From contig CM074857.1 of assembly GCA_037501455.1 (NCBI GenBank), positions 102,891,501 through 102,955,500 on the forward strand: a stretch of 64,000 bases of DNA, read 5' to 3'. Source of the DNA: Lantana camara (Eukaryota; Streptophyta; Magnoliopsida; Lamiales; Verbenaceae). The notes below the pieces were generated by a model that made no database searches, had not been told where the DNA came from, and saw only the letters and a list, made by a program, of their open reading frames with translations. This document shows positions 11,295 to 22,435 of this stretch, piece by piece. Made by a program: the position numbers and the translations under genes. Within the stretch, counting starts at the first letter, position 1. Each line of letters starts with the position of its first letter.

Positions 11295-11931
11295 CGGGGG
11301 TAAAATAGTCATTTTATTTGAGAAAGTGACAAAAATCTCAATTTCAGTCGCAGTCAACGCGCGTGAACCAAACGTCTTTGTTTTAGGGTTTTTTGTACAT
11401 ATTTTAAAAAACATAGAGTTTTTTAAAGTATTTTTTTTTTTATCAGGGTTTTTCTTGCTACATTCTATTACACAAGGGAGTTTTGTGAAAATTTCCCAAT
11501 GAAAATATACCTTTATTTGGTAATTTGAGCAAATTTTAAGGGATGTTTGTGTAATTACTACATCTAGATACTTCCCAAGAAATATAATACCTCCAAAGGA
11601 TTTTTCTTTTTTTTTTTATCTTTTTGAATGAAAGGCAATCTGCATTCCAAATAACATCACGTTTCAAAATAAATTAAAGGCTCCATAGACAAGAACAAGT
11701 AGTATGTTTCCATCTGCAGTAGCTGTTATGAAGCGACCTCTCCAAGCTTTGTCAAGATATTAGTGGTGGACATATATACATAAAAATTGGTTTTTTTAGT
11801 TTCCAATTTATTGTGATTTTTATGCTCATTTCAAAATATTAAGTTACTCTAATCACTTATTTTTATGTATGAAGTTTGAAGAAAGTTTGCCGGTAGCTCG
11901 GAAAATACTTTTCTGTTTTGATTGTGTCCCT
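11292..11931. other. intergenic, no feature seen
   Basis: This is AT-rich DNA with homopolymer T runs. I see no gene, repeat or recognised element. Confidence 0.5.
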
Positions 11932-11932
11932 T

Positions 11933-12395
11933 CTTGAGAACCCTAGTTCTATTGCTAACTTTAACTTGGCTGCTTTAGTAAACTGTCGTCCATTTTCACC
12001 CAACTTTTTATACGTCTTAAACCTTTCGGTCTATTTATAACTTATTACCGTTGTGTATAAAAGTAACGATCCTTCAGCCCCAACAAAGTCGACCCCTTTT
12101 GATAAAAGTTTTAAATATCATTCTCCTTATGGAAAATTCAGAATCCATCCCCGACCATTATCTCGAGAACCCTAATTCTATTGCTAACTTTAACTCGACT
12201 ATTTTAGCACGCCATCCACCCCTTATACCTAAAGTTTTATGCATCTTAAAACTTTCAATTCATTTTATAACTCATTATCTTTGTGTACAGAAGTAGACGA
12301 AATTCGATTTTTTTTTTTTCTTCCTTCAACCCTCTAAAGTCAATCCCTCTCAAAATAAGTTTATCTCCCGCCTTATCGAGAATCCAGACTCTATC
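11933..12395 (+). repeat. imperfect tandem duplication, about 2.1 units of 210-230 bp
   Basis: GAGAACCCTAGTTCTATTGC at about 11936 recurs as GAGAACCCTAATTCTATTGC at 12165, and a third start (GAGAATCCAGACTCTATC) follows at about 12377. Later blocks (a TTTATAACTTATTACC-like string, then TGTGTA) repeat in order. The third start also matches bases 1878-1895, at the edge of the duplicated SDR promoter. Confidence 0.65.
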
Positions 12396-12716
12396 CCCGA
12401 TCACGATCACCATCCCCAACCATGAGTTAGGTTACGCGGGGAATACTTGAGGTGCGTAAAAAATATGAAATATACCTGCTGATGTGACGCTATTAATTTT
12501 GGGCATGCAATTGATTGTTACAGCCATATATGAAACGTGCAAATCAAAAGGGAATCTTTCTGGACTTTATTCTCTGTTGTTTTTCGATAAGAATTATCAA
12601 TATTCCAGATAGATAATTTCCTAAAATAATTGTTATTCTCAAGTTCTTGCTATTTAAGGTACATAAGAGTTAAGACATTCGAACAATATATAATATCAGC
12701 TGTCTCGAAGAGAGCC

Positions 12717-14207
12717 ATGGCAAGCAATTCCATCCTATCAGCTGCTGCAAAGAGGTAAGCAAACAACAATAATATTGTTTATAATATAAGGTTTTCAAGA
12801 TTGATTTGACCTTGGCCTTAATTAGTTTATTTTATAAATAATTAATTTATGATTTTCATGGATTTCTATTAGTTTCTGAAATATACTTTACTCTTATGAT
12901 TTAGTAATGAATTAATAAAACTTTTTTCATGCCAAATAAAATCATTTTTTTCATTAAGGTTTTAATATGTGAATATATATCAGAATTATCGCACCAATGG
13001 TACCATAAATTCTATATCTTCATATGGTTATTTGATACAAATTATTTTAAAATATTTAAGCATATGATTATTCTAAAAAGATATGCTTTTGTAAATTTGT
13101 GGAAGCATGTCAATTTTTTATTTACAATATTAATAAAGTGAGAGAAATATAAAATAGTAGCTATTAGACCTTGTCCAATTTTATAAGTGAGTTTAATAAT
13201 ATTAGCTTATAACTGCATATTTATAATAATCAAGTATTAAAATGTAGCATAATTATTTTCTTTCTCTTTCGCTCTACACTTTTTTCTTAGCTGTTTTAGA
13301 GTTCATATTTTTATGTTAATTCAAATAATCTTGTAATTACCTACGTAAAAGAATAATTAAATTACAATTATGTAATTTTGTTTATGGTTAATTCAAGTCG
13401 GATTTGGAGTAAAATTTTCTTAATTATCATGTGAAATAGGTTGGAAGGAAAAGTAGCCTTAATAACCGGCGGTGCCAGCGGCATCGGTGCCGCCACCGCC
13501 CGCCTCTTCGCCAAGCACGGCGCCAAGATCCTAATCGCGGACATCCAAGACGACCTCGGTCAAACCGTCTGCAACGACCTCCAACAACTCTCCGCCACCA
13601 CATTCATCCAGTGCGATGTCACCCAAGAACCCGCCATTGCCGCCGCTGTCGACGCCGCCGTCTCCGCCTCGACATCATGTGCAACAACGCGGGGATCAAC
13701 GGCATCCGCAAACCCAACATCCTCGACAGCGAGATATCCGACTTCGAGCGCATCACCTGCGTCAACCTCGTCGGCACGTTCCTCGGCACCAAGCACGCCG
13801 CGCGCGTGATGATCCCGCGCCGCAGCGGCAGCATCATCTCGACGGGGAGCATCTGCACGACCACGGGCGGCGCCGCCTCGTACGCTTACACGAGCTCGAA
13901 GCACGGCGTACTCGGGCTGGTCCGGAACGCCGCCGTGGAGCTGGGGAGGCATGGGATTCGGGTGAACTGCATCTCGCCGTACCTGGTGGCGACGCCGCTG
14001 TCGTACCACCTGTTCGAGGCGATCGAGAAGGGCACGAGGAAGTATTATTCGAACATCAATGGGAGAATCCTGACGCTGGAAGATGTGGCTGAGGCTGCGC
14101 TGTATCTGGGAAGTGATGAATCCAAGTATGTGAGTGGACATAATCTTGTGGTTGATGGAGGCTTCACTATTATGAATCCAGGACTCTGTATATTTCCACA
14201 ATCATGA
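12717..14207 (+). pseudogene. short-chain dehydrogenase/reductase (secoisolariciresinol-dehydrogenase-like), frameshifted
   Basis: Two exons are seen: 12717-12754 (MASNSILSAAAK plus AG) and 13440-14207. The intron has gtaagc at the donor and ag at 13438-13439. The join restores AKRLEGKVALITGGASGIG, the usual start of plant SDR110C enzymes (secoisolariciresinol, xanthoxin, borneol or isopiperitenol dehydrogenase-like). Later motifs are CNNAGI, the Ser region SIISTGS, catalytic YTSSK, and the C-terminal VSGHNLVVDGGF. Such enzymes oxidise alcohols with NAD. Between 13662 and 13668 the frame shifts: about three residues plus one base are missing just before LDIMCNNAG. Translation therefore terminates early. 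Everything else is intact (about 265 residues), so this is a recent pseudogene or an assembly error. A TATA-like TATTTAAG lies near 12651. GC content in exon 2 is far above the flanks. Confidence 0.85.
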
Positions 14208-15070
14208 CATGACACAAATTAATTAATTACAATAGCTACAATTTCTATCTTTTCTGAGATTATTATTTCTCCCCGATTTTGTTTTGCATATGATGTATTT
14301 CCTTCCTCACATTTTGGGGTTGAGTAGATATATATGTTTTCTCTACTGTGTTAATCCTAATTAACACAAAAAATCATGTGATATGAAAATTGACATGTAA
14401 CCTCATGTTTTTTAAATATTTGTATAGTAAACTCTGAAATTTTCTAGTATTCGACACGTGCTTTTAGCGCGACTAAAATAATAATTTTATCTATTTATTA
14501 GAAGGGAAATGACTAATTTTGTCCTTTTATATGCACTTAGACCCCTGTATAAAATAAAAATTGCATGAAGAACCCCCTGTCATACTATACCTGGTGCTCC
14601 ATTTACAGAAAAATAAAAGAGACAATAGACATTGGAAAATGAAACTCGGAATCTACGTTTAATTTCTAAGGGTAAAATAAAAATATTACATTTAAATGAT
14701 AATAATATCATCTAAAGGGGCAGAAAACATAGGATTTTTTATGTTAATTTTATACCATAAATTTTTTTTCCATTTTACCTTAAACAGGGGTATGGTTTAA
14801 ATAACTGGTTTCTTTTATTTTTCATTTGACATTAAGAAATTTTTAAATTCTTTAGCATGGCAATTCGAGCACGCTCCATACTTGTGTGAAATATTCGAAC
14901 ACAAACTTTCTAGACAATAATAGTTATATTTTTAGGAACTTAAATACGAAATTTATGTTTAAACTAACATATTAGCGAACATAAAACTTGTAGCCAATAA
15001 TAATCGTATTTTTAGAAATTCAAACACGAGACTTGTAGTTAAACAAATATAATTTCGAACTGTTAAACTA
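14208..15070. other. AT-rich intergenic DNA
   Basis: No gene is visible. Segments around 14520-14580 and 14780-14820 contain matching CCCCTGT and CAGGGG blocks in opposite orientation. They could be the ends of a decayed MITE, but I cannot delimit it. Confidence 0.4.
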
Positions 15071-15104
15071 TATCACCGTGAAAAGGACGAAAGCCATGGA
15101 TGTA

Positions 15105-15140
15105 TGGGCTTGGACTGGCCCATTAGTCATAAACGGGCCA
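15105..15140 (+). promoter_or_regulatory. cluster of TGGGCC-type (site II / TCP) elements
   Basis: TGGGCT (15105-15110), GGCCCA (15117-15122) and GGGCCA (15135-15140) lie within 36 bases, upstream of the NYN gene. Site II motifs bind TCP factors and are typical of plant housekeeping and organelle-related genes. That would suit a constitutive promoter; the role is inferred. Confidence 0.5.
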
Positions 15141-15953
15141 CAAACCCCTTTTCTTGAATATCCCTTTGCTATAATCCAACGAGTTCACCGGGTTGACCCG
15201 GTGCTAATTATTTCTCACTCGTTCTGCTTTCAGCTCTACTGTTCTCACTTCTCACTCTCACGGCTCAATCACCATCCGCCGCTACCGCCCCTTGCGCCCC
15301 CGCCTCCCGCAGGAAAGCAGCTGCAGAAACCCACGGCGCCTGCAGCCCCGCCGCCGCTCCAAGCCCCTAATTGTTCGATTTTTTGTTTCTTAAAGATGAG
15401 ATTTTGATGGAGTGTTTGCTAGGTAAATGACGATTGAATCTTTTGCTGATTTATAGATTGAGGATTTAGATTTTTGTGCCATCTTTGATTTGGTAAAGAA
15501 ATACAAATTTTGATCTGTGCGTGCATTATTATTGAATGGTTTCTGTGGAATAAGAAATATGGGCAGATTGTAATTGCCATGAAATTAATCAAGATCTGAT
15601 TTTTTTTTTTTTTCAATGAATTAAAGAAACCCGCCTCTTAATATAGTGTTCTGTTATGGGCGTTTGGATTTAATTTTGTTCCTATTTTCAGCGATAAAAT
15701 TTTACGATTTCTGTTCAAGTTCAATCTTGGTGAGAATTCTTGGGGTTTGATGTGATGATTCTAATCGGTGTTTTGATCTGTTTCAGGTATCATTGAAGTC
15801 GGCTATGGCTTATGTCATCTGATTTTTTGATAAATTCAAGTTGGTCTGCAATGATTTTCTCGTTTATTAGCTATTTTTGCTGAATTCTTCGAGTTCGTGT
15901 TCGAAATATATGCTTTTTGCCTGGCATTATAGACCAGAACAGAGCACCTGGAT

Positions 15954-17048
15954 ATGCTGAATTTAGCTGAATTCCACAACATTTTCGAAAAATTGGGGCT
16001 CTGTATGAAGATTCGGACTTTTTGGCTGCCTATTTCCATGTATAGGTGTAGTCATTTCAGTTCATCTCCAAACCAGAATCTTGAAAACAAAGTTGCAATC
16101 TTCTGGGATTTGGACAATAAGCCTCCGAAGTCGGTTCCTCCCTATGAAGCAGCTGTTAAGTTAAGAAAGGCTGCTCAAAGATTTGGATTTGTGAAGTATA
16201 TGATTGCTTACGCCAATCCCCATTCATTTAGCTATGTCCCTCCTCGAGTTAAAGCGCAAAGAAGAGAAAAGAAGTCATTGAACGAGCTAGAAACGATAGG
16301 TGTTGTCAGGCCCAACGACCCCTACATATGCGGAGTTTGTGGGAGGAGATTTTACACGAACGAGAAGCGCATTAATCATTTCAGGCAAATCCACGAGCGC
16401 GAGAATTTGAAACGTCTGAATCAGATCGAGTCAGCAAGAGGGAAGAGGAGGGTGAATATGGTTGCCAGATATTCTATGAAGATAGATAAGTATAGAAACG
16501 CTGCTCGGGATATTTTGACCTCTAAAGTCGGTTATGGTTTGGGGGATGAGTTGCAACGGGCCGGCTTTTGGGTTAGAAGAGTCTCGGACAAGCCCCAGGC
16601 TTCTGATGTGGCACTGAGGAACCATATGGTGGATGTGATGGATAAAAGGGTAGTTGAATGTTTATTTCTCGCCTCGGATGATTCAGATTTCGTGGGGGTT
16701 TTGCAGGAAGCGAAGTTGAGGTGTTTGAAAACCGTTGTTGTGGGTGATACTAACGAGGGTTTGCTCAAAAGGACAGCTGATGTCGCTTTCTCATGGCAAG
16801 AGATTATGATGGGGAAGGCTAAGAAGGAAGCTGTATCAGTAGTTGGGAAGTGGAAAGATCGAAATGTTTTGGGAAGATTGGAGTGGAGTTATGACCCCGA
16901 GATGGAGAAGAAATTGTATTACAGTGAAATCGAGAGTGAGGGCTCGGATTTTGAATGCGACGACGGCCCTCTTTTAGAGACGGCAAGTGCTGGTGCATGG
17001 TGGGAATTGGAGACAAGAAATGAAAACGTGAAGAGATCTCAAAAATGA
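15954..17048 (+). CDS. NYN-domain (PIN-like nuclease fold) protein with one C2H2 zinc finger
   Basis: An uninterrupted frame of 364 residues starts at ATG 15954. In-frame ATGs at 16005 and 16038 are possible alternatives. The domain opens with KVAIFWDLDNKPP (residues about 46-58; Asp52 and Asp54 fit the acidic site). It is interrupted by a C2H2 finger with CGVC and HFRQIH (about 125-147). It resumes with the conserved ASDVALRNHMV (about 216) and LASDDSDFVGVLQEA (about 239), then VVVGDT. NYN proteins are metal-dependent ribonuclease-like proteins. The plant NYN plus C2H2 type (as annotated for Arabidopsis At5g52010) has no established substrate that I know of. The N-terminus is basic and hydrophobic and could be an organelle-targeting peptide. 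The C-terminus is acidic (SEIESEGSDFECDD). The 5' leader may contain an intron (gtaaat near 15422, tttcag at about 15786). Function is inferred from the fold. Confidence 0.85.
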   Translation: MLNLAEFHNIFEKLGLCMKIRTFWLPISMYRCSHFSSSPNQNLENKVAIFWDLDNKPPKSVPPYEAAVKLRKAAQRFGFVKYMIAYANPHSFSYVPPRVKAQRREKKSLNELETIGVVRPNDPYICGVCGRRFYTNEKRINHFRQIHERENLKRLNQIESARGKRRVNMVARYSMKIDKYRNAARDILTSKVGYGLGDELQRAGFWVRRVSDKPQASDVALRNHMVDVMDKRVVECLFLASDDSDFVGVLQEAKLRCLKTVVVGDTNEGLLKRTADVAFSWQEIMMGKAKKEAVSVVGKWKDRNVLGRLEWSYDPEMEKKLYYSEIESEGSDFECDDGPLLETASAGAWWELETRNENVKRSQK

Positions 17049-17236
17049 TCAAATTTTTGCGTTGGACCTAGTTCTGTGTCTTACTCATGCACCTAACAAT
17101 TTGGATCGTTGAATGCATGTGTGCGACCCAACACTGAGTTCAAACAATTCTATCTAACCTAGATTCTATCATCAGTGTATACGTCGCAAAAAAGTCTAGC
17201 TCGACGTGAAACGATGGTACTGAAGTTGGAGTTGGT
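17049..17236. other. 3' flank of the NYN gene
   Basis: No gene is seen. The 3' untranslated region of the NYN gene presumably lies here, but no clear poly(A) signal decides its end. Confidence 0.3.
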
Positions 17237-17322
17237 ATACTTCACCGTATACATGGTACCCTGTATCAAGTAGTTAGATATACTTCATCGTATACATGGT
17301 ACCCTGTATCGAGTAGTTAGAT
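17237..17322 (+). repeat. 43-bp tandem duplication
   Basis: ATACTTCACCGTATACATGG at 17237 recurs as ATACTTCATCGTATACATGG at 17280. The whole 43-base unit, ending TAGTTAGAT, is repeated with two differences. Confidence 0.9.
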
Positions 17323-17904
17323 GGAGAACATGTATGTGGAAACGATGTAGAAAAGAAAAATAAAACAAAATTAAGTTTAAAAAGTTCACGTCTTATCTAT
17401 CCAACGACTACATGTATGTGCATATCTACGAAACTATCCCGTGTATTATACTAGTTGCAGTATCTACGGAATCAACTTGGCCTAAAATAAAAGCATTGTC
17501 TGATAAAAGAAGAAATTTATGGTCATGTACTAAGTTGAACCAGAATGTCTGTTAGCTGATGATAAAAGTTTCTGAAGTTGTTTTTGCACTTAAATTTTTG
17601 TGGCTGCCATATCTGTCATGAGTAGATCAGTAGATGAGAGAATTTATGGTTGCTGATATATGTAGCCATGGATCTTTGGTTTGTGGTACAAGATAAGATA
17701 AAACACATTCATTAATGTTAGTACTGAACTGCTATATCTGATGAAGCAGTTCCTGATTTAAGGGCCCCTGGGGGTGAAAATAGAACTAATTTCGAAGTCT
17801 TTACAAGTGGTGAAAACCTATCTTTTTAACCACGGGTTTCGTTGAGCGTAAGATAATCATATCAGTCAACAAAATACCACGGGTTCGATACTTCAAATTC
17901 TGAC

Positions 17905-18235
17905 GTTCGGTATGAAGCAACTTTGATCACTTGATTAGTTTCCTCCTGACTTTTGGGACAAAGCAACTTTAAATCACCTAGATAGTTCAGATCAGTCATC
18001 TTTAACCAAATATCATGGGTTCGATACTTTAAATTCTAACTTTTGGTATGAAGCAACTTTAAATTACCTTATTAGTTTCCTCCTGACTTTTGGGATAAAG
18101 CAACTTTAAATCACCTAAATAGTTTTCTCCTTACTTTCGGTATGAAGCAACTCTAAATCACCGGACTAGTTTTCGCACTCTTTGAAGTAGTAACTCTAAA
18201 TCACCTCACTAGTTTTCTCACTCTTTGAAGTAGCT
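17905..18235 (+). repeat. degenerate satellite-like repeat, about 50-bp unit
   Basis: The core GAAGCAACTTTAAATCACC followed by TAGTTTTCTCCTGACTTTTGG occurs about six times with variations. A longer piece (GGTTCGATACTTTAAATTCT) is interspersed at 17883 and 18019. No coding potential is seen. Confidence 0.7.
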
Positions 18236-18807
18236 ATATTCAGCGACTGATTTTGGTTGTGAAGAACTTTAAATTCTTTGACCAACTGTTCCATTCTTTC
18301 TGCCGCCTACGATTCCGCAATCTATATAATCGATGGTGGATGTACTGATCTCGAATCTTTTCCTTTTAAAAGATTCTTAATTGTTAACCTAGAGAGAAAC
18401 AAACTAAAGAACATTCGTGCATGATGTGGCAAAGTTGTGGTCCTAATCACAGAAATGATAACAATTGTATCTAACCAAAAGACATTAATAAACCTTTAGT
18501 GCTTCTGGTGGAGCAGTTGCCATGGTTCTGAAGCAGCCATTAATGACAGAGATAAATAATATGACAGAGATAAATAATGTACATAGTTGTTGCCTGGAGA
18601 TATAAACTGCCTGTCTGTTTTATCTGGTAGTGGTTCTTATGGCAGCTCTATATATTCAGATTTCTGATATTAAAAACCTTAATTTTATACATGAAAATAT
18701 ATATTAGGTTGGTGGCTTAGTAAATTGCTCAAGAGTTGAAGCCTCATTTGATTTTGCATCTAACTTGTCTTTCATCTTTTTGTTTTTTTCTTTGCAATAA
18801 TAATTTC
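18236..18807. other. intergenic, no feature seen
   Basis: AT-rich DNA. A short direct repeat of ATGACAGAGATAAATAAT lies at about 18543-18578. There is no gene. Confidence 0.4.
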
Positions 18808-19232
18808 GGAAATTTACATCCTACTACCCTGCATTTAGGCCTAATTACAACGCAATCCACCTAGATTGAGAAATTACGTTTTTATCCATGTAAATCTTGT
18901 TTGGTTTGATGTCCCTAACGGAATTTGTAAAAGTACACTTATACTCCTGACGGTTTGTGTGACTGTCACATCGAACATATGATCAAAATCACAAAATCAT
19001 TCCTAAAGTTTACAAATATAAACAAAACAATCCTTATAGACTATGAATATTACAACACAGTCTCCGGAGTCATAAATCAATTTAAAAAAATCGGAGGTGA
19101 CATAACGGAACCCTATCGGACGTTAGGGACCACAAACGGTTATCAAAAGTTAGGACTAAAATGTAATTTCTCAATTTAGATGGACTATATTGTGATTAGA
19201 CATAAATAAAGAGTAGTCAGATGTAAATTTTG
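18808..19232. mobile_element. MITE-like foldback element
   Basis: Left end GGAAATTTACATCCTACTAC and right end GAGTAGTCAGATGTAAATTT are inverted. Inner blocks pair too (CCTAATTACAACGCAATCCA with TATATTGTGATTAG; GTCCCTAACGG with the GTTAGGGAC block). The flanking TAATAATTT / TAATAAATT may be a 9-bp target duplication with changes. The termini are related to the MITE at 11027 and to the fragment in the GH3 intron. Confidence 0.65.
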
Positions 19233-19253
19233 CTAATAAATTTCTATCATTTC

Positions 19254-19291
19254 TAGGGATGCAAATGAGTTTGAGTCGAGTTTGAGCAGTG
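19254..19291 (+). mobile_element. end of a hAT-type MITE
   Basis: TAGGGATGCAAATGAGTTTG is the same kind of terminus as the complete hAT MITE at 55751. GCTCGA-rich pieces of what may be the same element continue at about 19530-19610 and 22150-22240, on both sides of the retrotransposon insertion. The opposite terminus was not found. Confidence 0.45.
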
Positions 19292-19815
19292 ACGGAACCA
19301 ACGGGGGGCATGGGGTACCCCTTCCCCCTAAATTTTGAAATTTTTTTATTTTTATATGTATATTTTGAAATATTTATAATTTTACCCCTCTCAAATTAAA
19401 ATTCTCACCCCCTTTATTTTTGATATTTTAATTTTATCCACCCTTATTAAATCCCGATTTCATCTCTAAGTTAGAGTAAAATTTTTGCAATTGAGTTAAA
19501 GAGTTAGATTTTTATCACAACCTCTTGCCCGGATCGGCTCGAGTCAACTTAGTTAAGCTCGAATTTCAAAATGTGCATTATTTCAAGCTATCAGCTCGAA
19601 TTTCAGCTTGAAACTTTGAATATTTATTAGAAAATATAAAAGATCGTTTAATTTAGTTTACTTGTCATTAGAAATCAAGAATGTGTATTGTATTATAATA
19701 TAATCCAAAGTATTAACTAATATACACAAAGTAATTACACAATACATATACATTTACATTTACATTTATGATATGATACTTACATATTAAGAATGTAAAA
19801 AATATAAAGGGATTA

Positions 19816-20185
19816 TGATATGGACGGAGATACACGATATCAAGAAATAGAAAGAAGAGTGGGGATTGGATAGAATTAATATAATTCACGATATGTATTA
19901 GTTTGGATAGGGATTGATATGATTTGGTAACTTTGTATTACGTTGATTTGTTTACTTTATAGAGTTCTAGGGATTTTAGGATACTTTTCCTTTATATTGT
20001 TAGACAAGGTTTGTTTCACGTTCAAGCAATAATAATTTCAGAATTCATAATCTATCTCTCAAACTCTCTTCTCCTCTAAACACTCTCCGGCTGGTCGGTC
20101 TTTACCGGATTATCCCTCTATCTCATCCCCTTTTTTTACGAGCCCGAAATTGCTCTAAAGTCTCTTGGGATATGAATATGTATCA
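19816..20185 (+). repeat. 5' LTR of the deleted gypsy element
   Basis: It starts TGATATGGACGGAG. It shares nearly all of its sequence with the right LTR, for example CTCTCAAACTCTCTTCTCC and GGTCTTTACCGGATTATCCC. The exact right end is uncertain by a few bases. Confidence 0.8.
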
Positions 20186-20198
20186 TTGAGAGTGCAAG

Positions 20199-20923
20199 AT
20201 GTCAGATTCTGTTAGTGCAGCCACTTTTAAAGAATTCCAAGCAAAAAGCGAAGCAAGTTTTAAGGAATTTCAACAACAAATAGAGGTCAAATTGATTTCC
20301 CATACCGTGTTTATGCATCAATTGAATCAAACGATGCAGAAGTTGCAACACGATTTGTCGGTGGTTCTATCTCGAACCGAGAAGGCCAAGGTGGATGTGG
20401 AATCATCGCAGGGGAATCGGGGTGGCGAACTAACTACTTCTTTTCATGCCAACCCTATCACAAAGCTACGAATCGACATGCTTAAGTCGATGGCACGGAG
20501 CCTTTGGGGTGGCTCTTTCAGGCACACGAGTATTTCGTGTTTTACGGCGTATCAGAGGATTCTCGATTGGCAACGTTGGGTTTAATGCTGGAAGGTCCTG
20601 CCTTAGATTGGTTTCGATGGCGTCAATGCAACAACTTATTGGATTCTTGGCAGGATTTTATCCCCAAATTTATGTGTCGTTTCGACTCGCTGAATTATGT
20701 GGATTATTTCGGGTTTTTAGCGAAGGTGCAGCAGATGGAATTGGAGACGAGATCGGTTTTGGATTATCAAACGGCCTTTGAGAAGTATGTGGTTGAATCT
20801 ATAGACGTTTCCTCTATTGAAATGGTATCTGAAGAAAATACTCATGCAGTTGAAGATGACCAAACTACAATGGCTCTTAAAAAACATATCGATCGTTGTG
20901 AAGAAAATTCGAACGGTAATGAT
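20199..20923 (+). pseudogene. Ty3/gypsy Gag fragment, frameshifted and interrupted
   Basis: The frame opens at ATG 20199 (MSDSVSAATFKEFQ). It loses frame near 20487, just before the conserved Gag core, which continues in another frame as LGWLFQAHEYFVFYGV, LEGPALDWFRW and FIPKFMCRFDS. Reading ends where a MITE is inserted at 20924. Remnants beyond the MITE (21458-21776) contain stops. The product cannot be made. Confidence 0.75.
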
Positions 20924-21449
20924 CTAGATCACATAATCCTTCTATTATACTTAACGCACTCGCACTCAGTTATCTGCACTGGCGAATTTATTCGCATTCC
21001 TCGCTTTAAGAAGACTTAAAATTTTAATTCTCCGCACTGACGAATTTGTACATATTTCTCGCTTTAAGACGAGTTATAATAATTCTACGCACTGACGAAT
21101 TTGTGCATATTTCTCGCTTTAAGACGAGTTATAATTTCTCAATTCACGCCTTCAAGAATATAAAGACACATTTTAATTTTGTGATTTAACATATAATTAC
21201 TGTAAAATGATAGAATTAGGTAATTTTTTATCAATAATTAAAAAGAATCATGTTTTATCTTATATTAATTTTTAAATTTTATCTTGAAACTATATATAAA
21301 ATAAAGTTATATTATATATATAATTATTTAAAATAATTTTTTATTAAACGCTTTAAGGCGCACCCGCACTCAATTTTTTTAAAAATTTTGCGCACTGCGC
21401 GTTCGCACCACACCCGCACTCGCTCCCACATTCGCATTATGTGACCTAG
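20924..21449. mobile_element. hAT-like MITE (526 bp) inside the gag
   Basis: The terminal inverted repeats CTAGATCACATAAT and ATTATGTGACCTAG match at 13 of 14 positions. They are flanked by 8-bp duplications GTAATGAT (20916-20923) and GTAACGAT (21450-21457) with one difference. Eight-bp duplications are the hAT signature. Inside are about three units of a 55-60 bp repeat containing CGCACTGACGAATTTG and CTCGCTTTAAGACGAG. Confidence 0.75.
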
Positions 21450-21776
21450 GTAACGATTATGTGGGAGCTGAGAATAAAAAGGGAGAAGGATCTTATGTGG
21501 AAAAACAAGTAATTGATTATAAATTGCCTACTGCCCAAATTTTGGAAGAATTATAAAAAACCAACTCAACAGTTAATGATTATGTTGTAGTTTTAGAAAC
21601 AATTCTTGAGCAGCCAATTTCGAAAGAGCAAACTTCTGTAATTTCAAAAACAACTCCTCATGGGTCTCTTGATATAGCTAGTCTCATGGGAACCGGCGGG
21701 CAACGTTCGATGAGTTGTTCCCGAATTACACCTTGAGGACAAGGTGGTCCTTGATGAGCAAGGGAGTGATATGGAC

Positions 21777-22134
21777 AGAGATACACGATATCAAGAAATA
21801 GAGAAAAGAGTGGGGATTGGATAGAATTAATATGATTCACGATATGTATTAGTTTGGATAGGAATTGATATGATTTGGTAACTATGTATTACATTGATTT
21901 GTTTCCTTTAGAGTTCAAGGGGTTTTAGGAAACTCTTCCTTTATATTGTTAGACAAGGTTTGTTTTACTTTCAAGCAATAATAATTTCAAAATTCCTAAT
22001 TTACCTCTCAAACTCTCTTCTCCTCTAAACACTCTCCGACCGGACGGTCTTTACCGGATTATCCCTCTATCTCATCCCCTTTTCTTACGAGCCCGAGACT
22101 GCTCTAAAGTCTCTTGGGATATGAATACATATTA
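21777..22134 (+). repeat. 3' LTR of the deleted gypsy element
   Basis: It starts TGATATGGACAGAG after the purine-rich GAGCAAGGGAG and is followed directly by the GATTA target duplication. Confidence 0.8.
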
Positions 22135-22285
22135 GATTATTAATTGTTTTCTAGCTTGTGGACCTCGAGCTTAGCCCTATAGCTTGAGGTCGACTCGAAA
22201 TCAAGATCAAGCATAATTAGCTTGACTCAAGATCAGCTCGAACATTGATTCAATTCTGCTGATGTTCACTAAATCTGTTCAATTT

Positions 22286-22418
22286 TTTATTTTTTATTTT
22301 TTATTTTTAATTAAGAAGATCAATGTTGGTTTCTCAACGACCCTAATAAGACTCGAACTTGTGACCTATCAATTCACAGGTGCAGATATTTACCACTAAG
22401 TCATATGCTCGTCTTTAT
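22286..22418 (-). mobile_element. tRNA-derived SINE
   Basis: On the minus strand a box-A-like TGACTTAGTGGTAAAT is followed by a box-B-like CACAAGTTCGAGTC, then an A-rich tail (plus-strand TTTTTTATTTTTTATTTTTT). A 17-bp target duplication CTAAATCTgTTCAATTT flanks it (22269-22285 and 22419-22435, one difference). It is a short SINE of 133 bases, transcribed by RNA polymerase III if active. Confidence 0.8.
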
Positions 22419-22435
22419 CTAAATCTATTCAATTT

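Larger units (their letters stand above)
19816..22134 (+). mobile_element. deleted Ty3/gypsy LTR retrotransposon
   Basis: Direct LTRs at 19816-20185 and 21777-22134 (TGATATGGAC...) are flanked by a perfect 5-bp target duplication GATTA (19811-19815 and 22135-22139). Between them remain only a broken gag and, just before the right LTR, ACCTTGAGGACAAGGTGG, a string common at the 3' end of Ty3/gypsy pol. Protease to integrase are deleted. A hAT-like MITE is inserted in the gag. The last bases of the right LTR read TA where CA is expected. Confidence 0.85.

Noticed and set aside
13560..14201. Long minus-strand frame across the SDR exon
   Set aside because: A shadow of the GC-rich coding strand. 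The plus strand carries all the SDR motifs.
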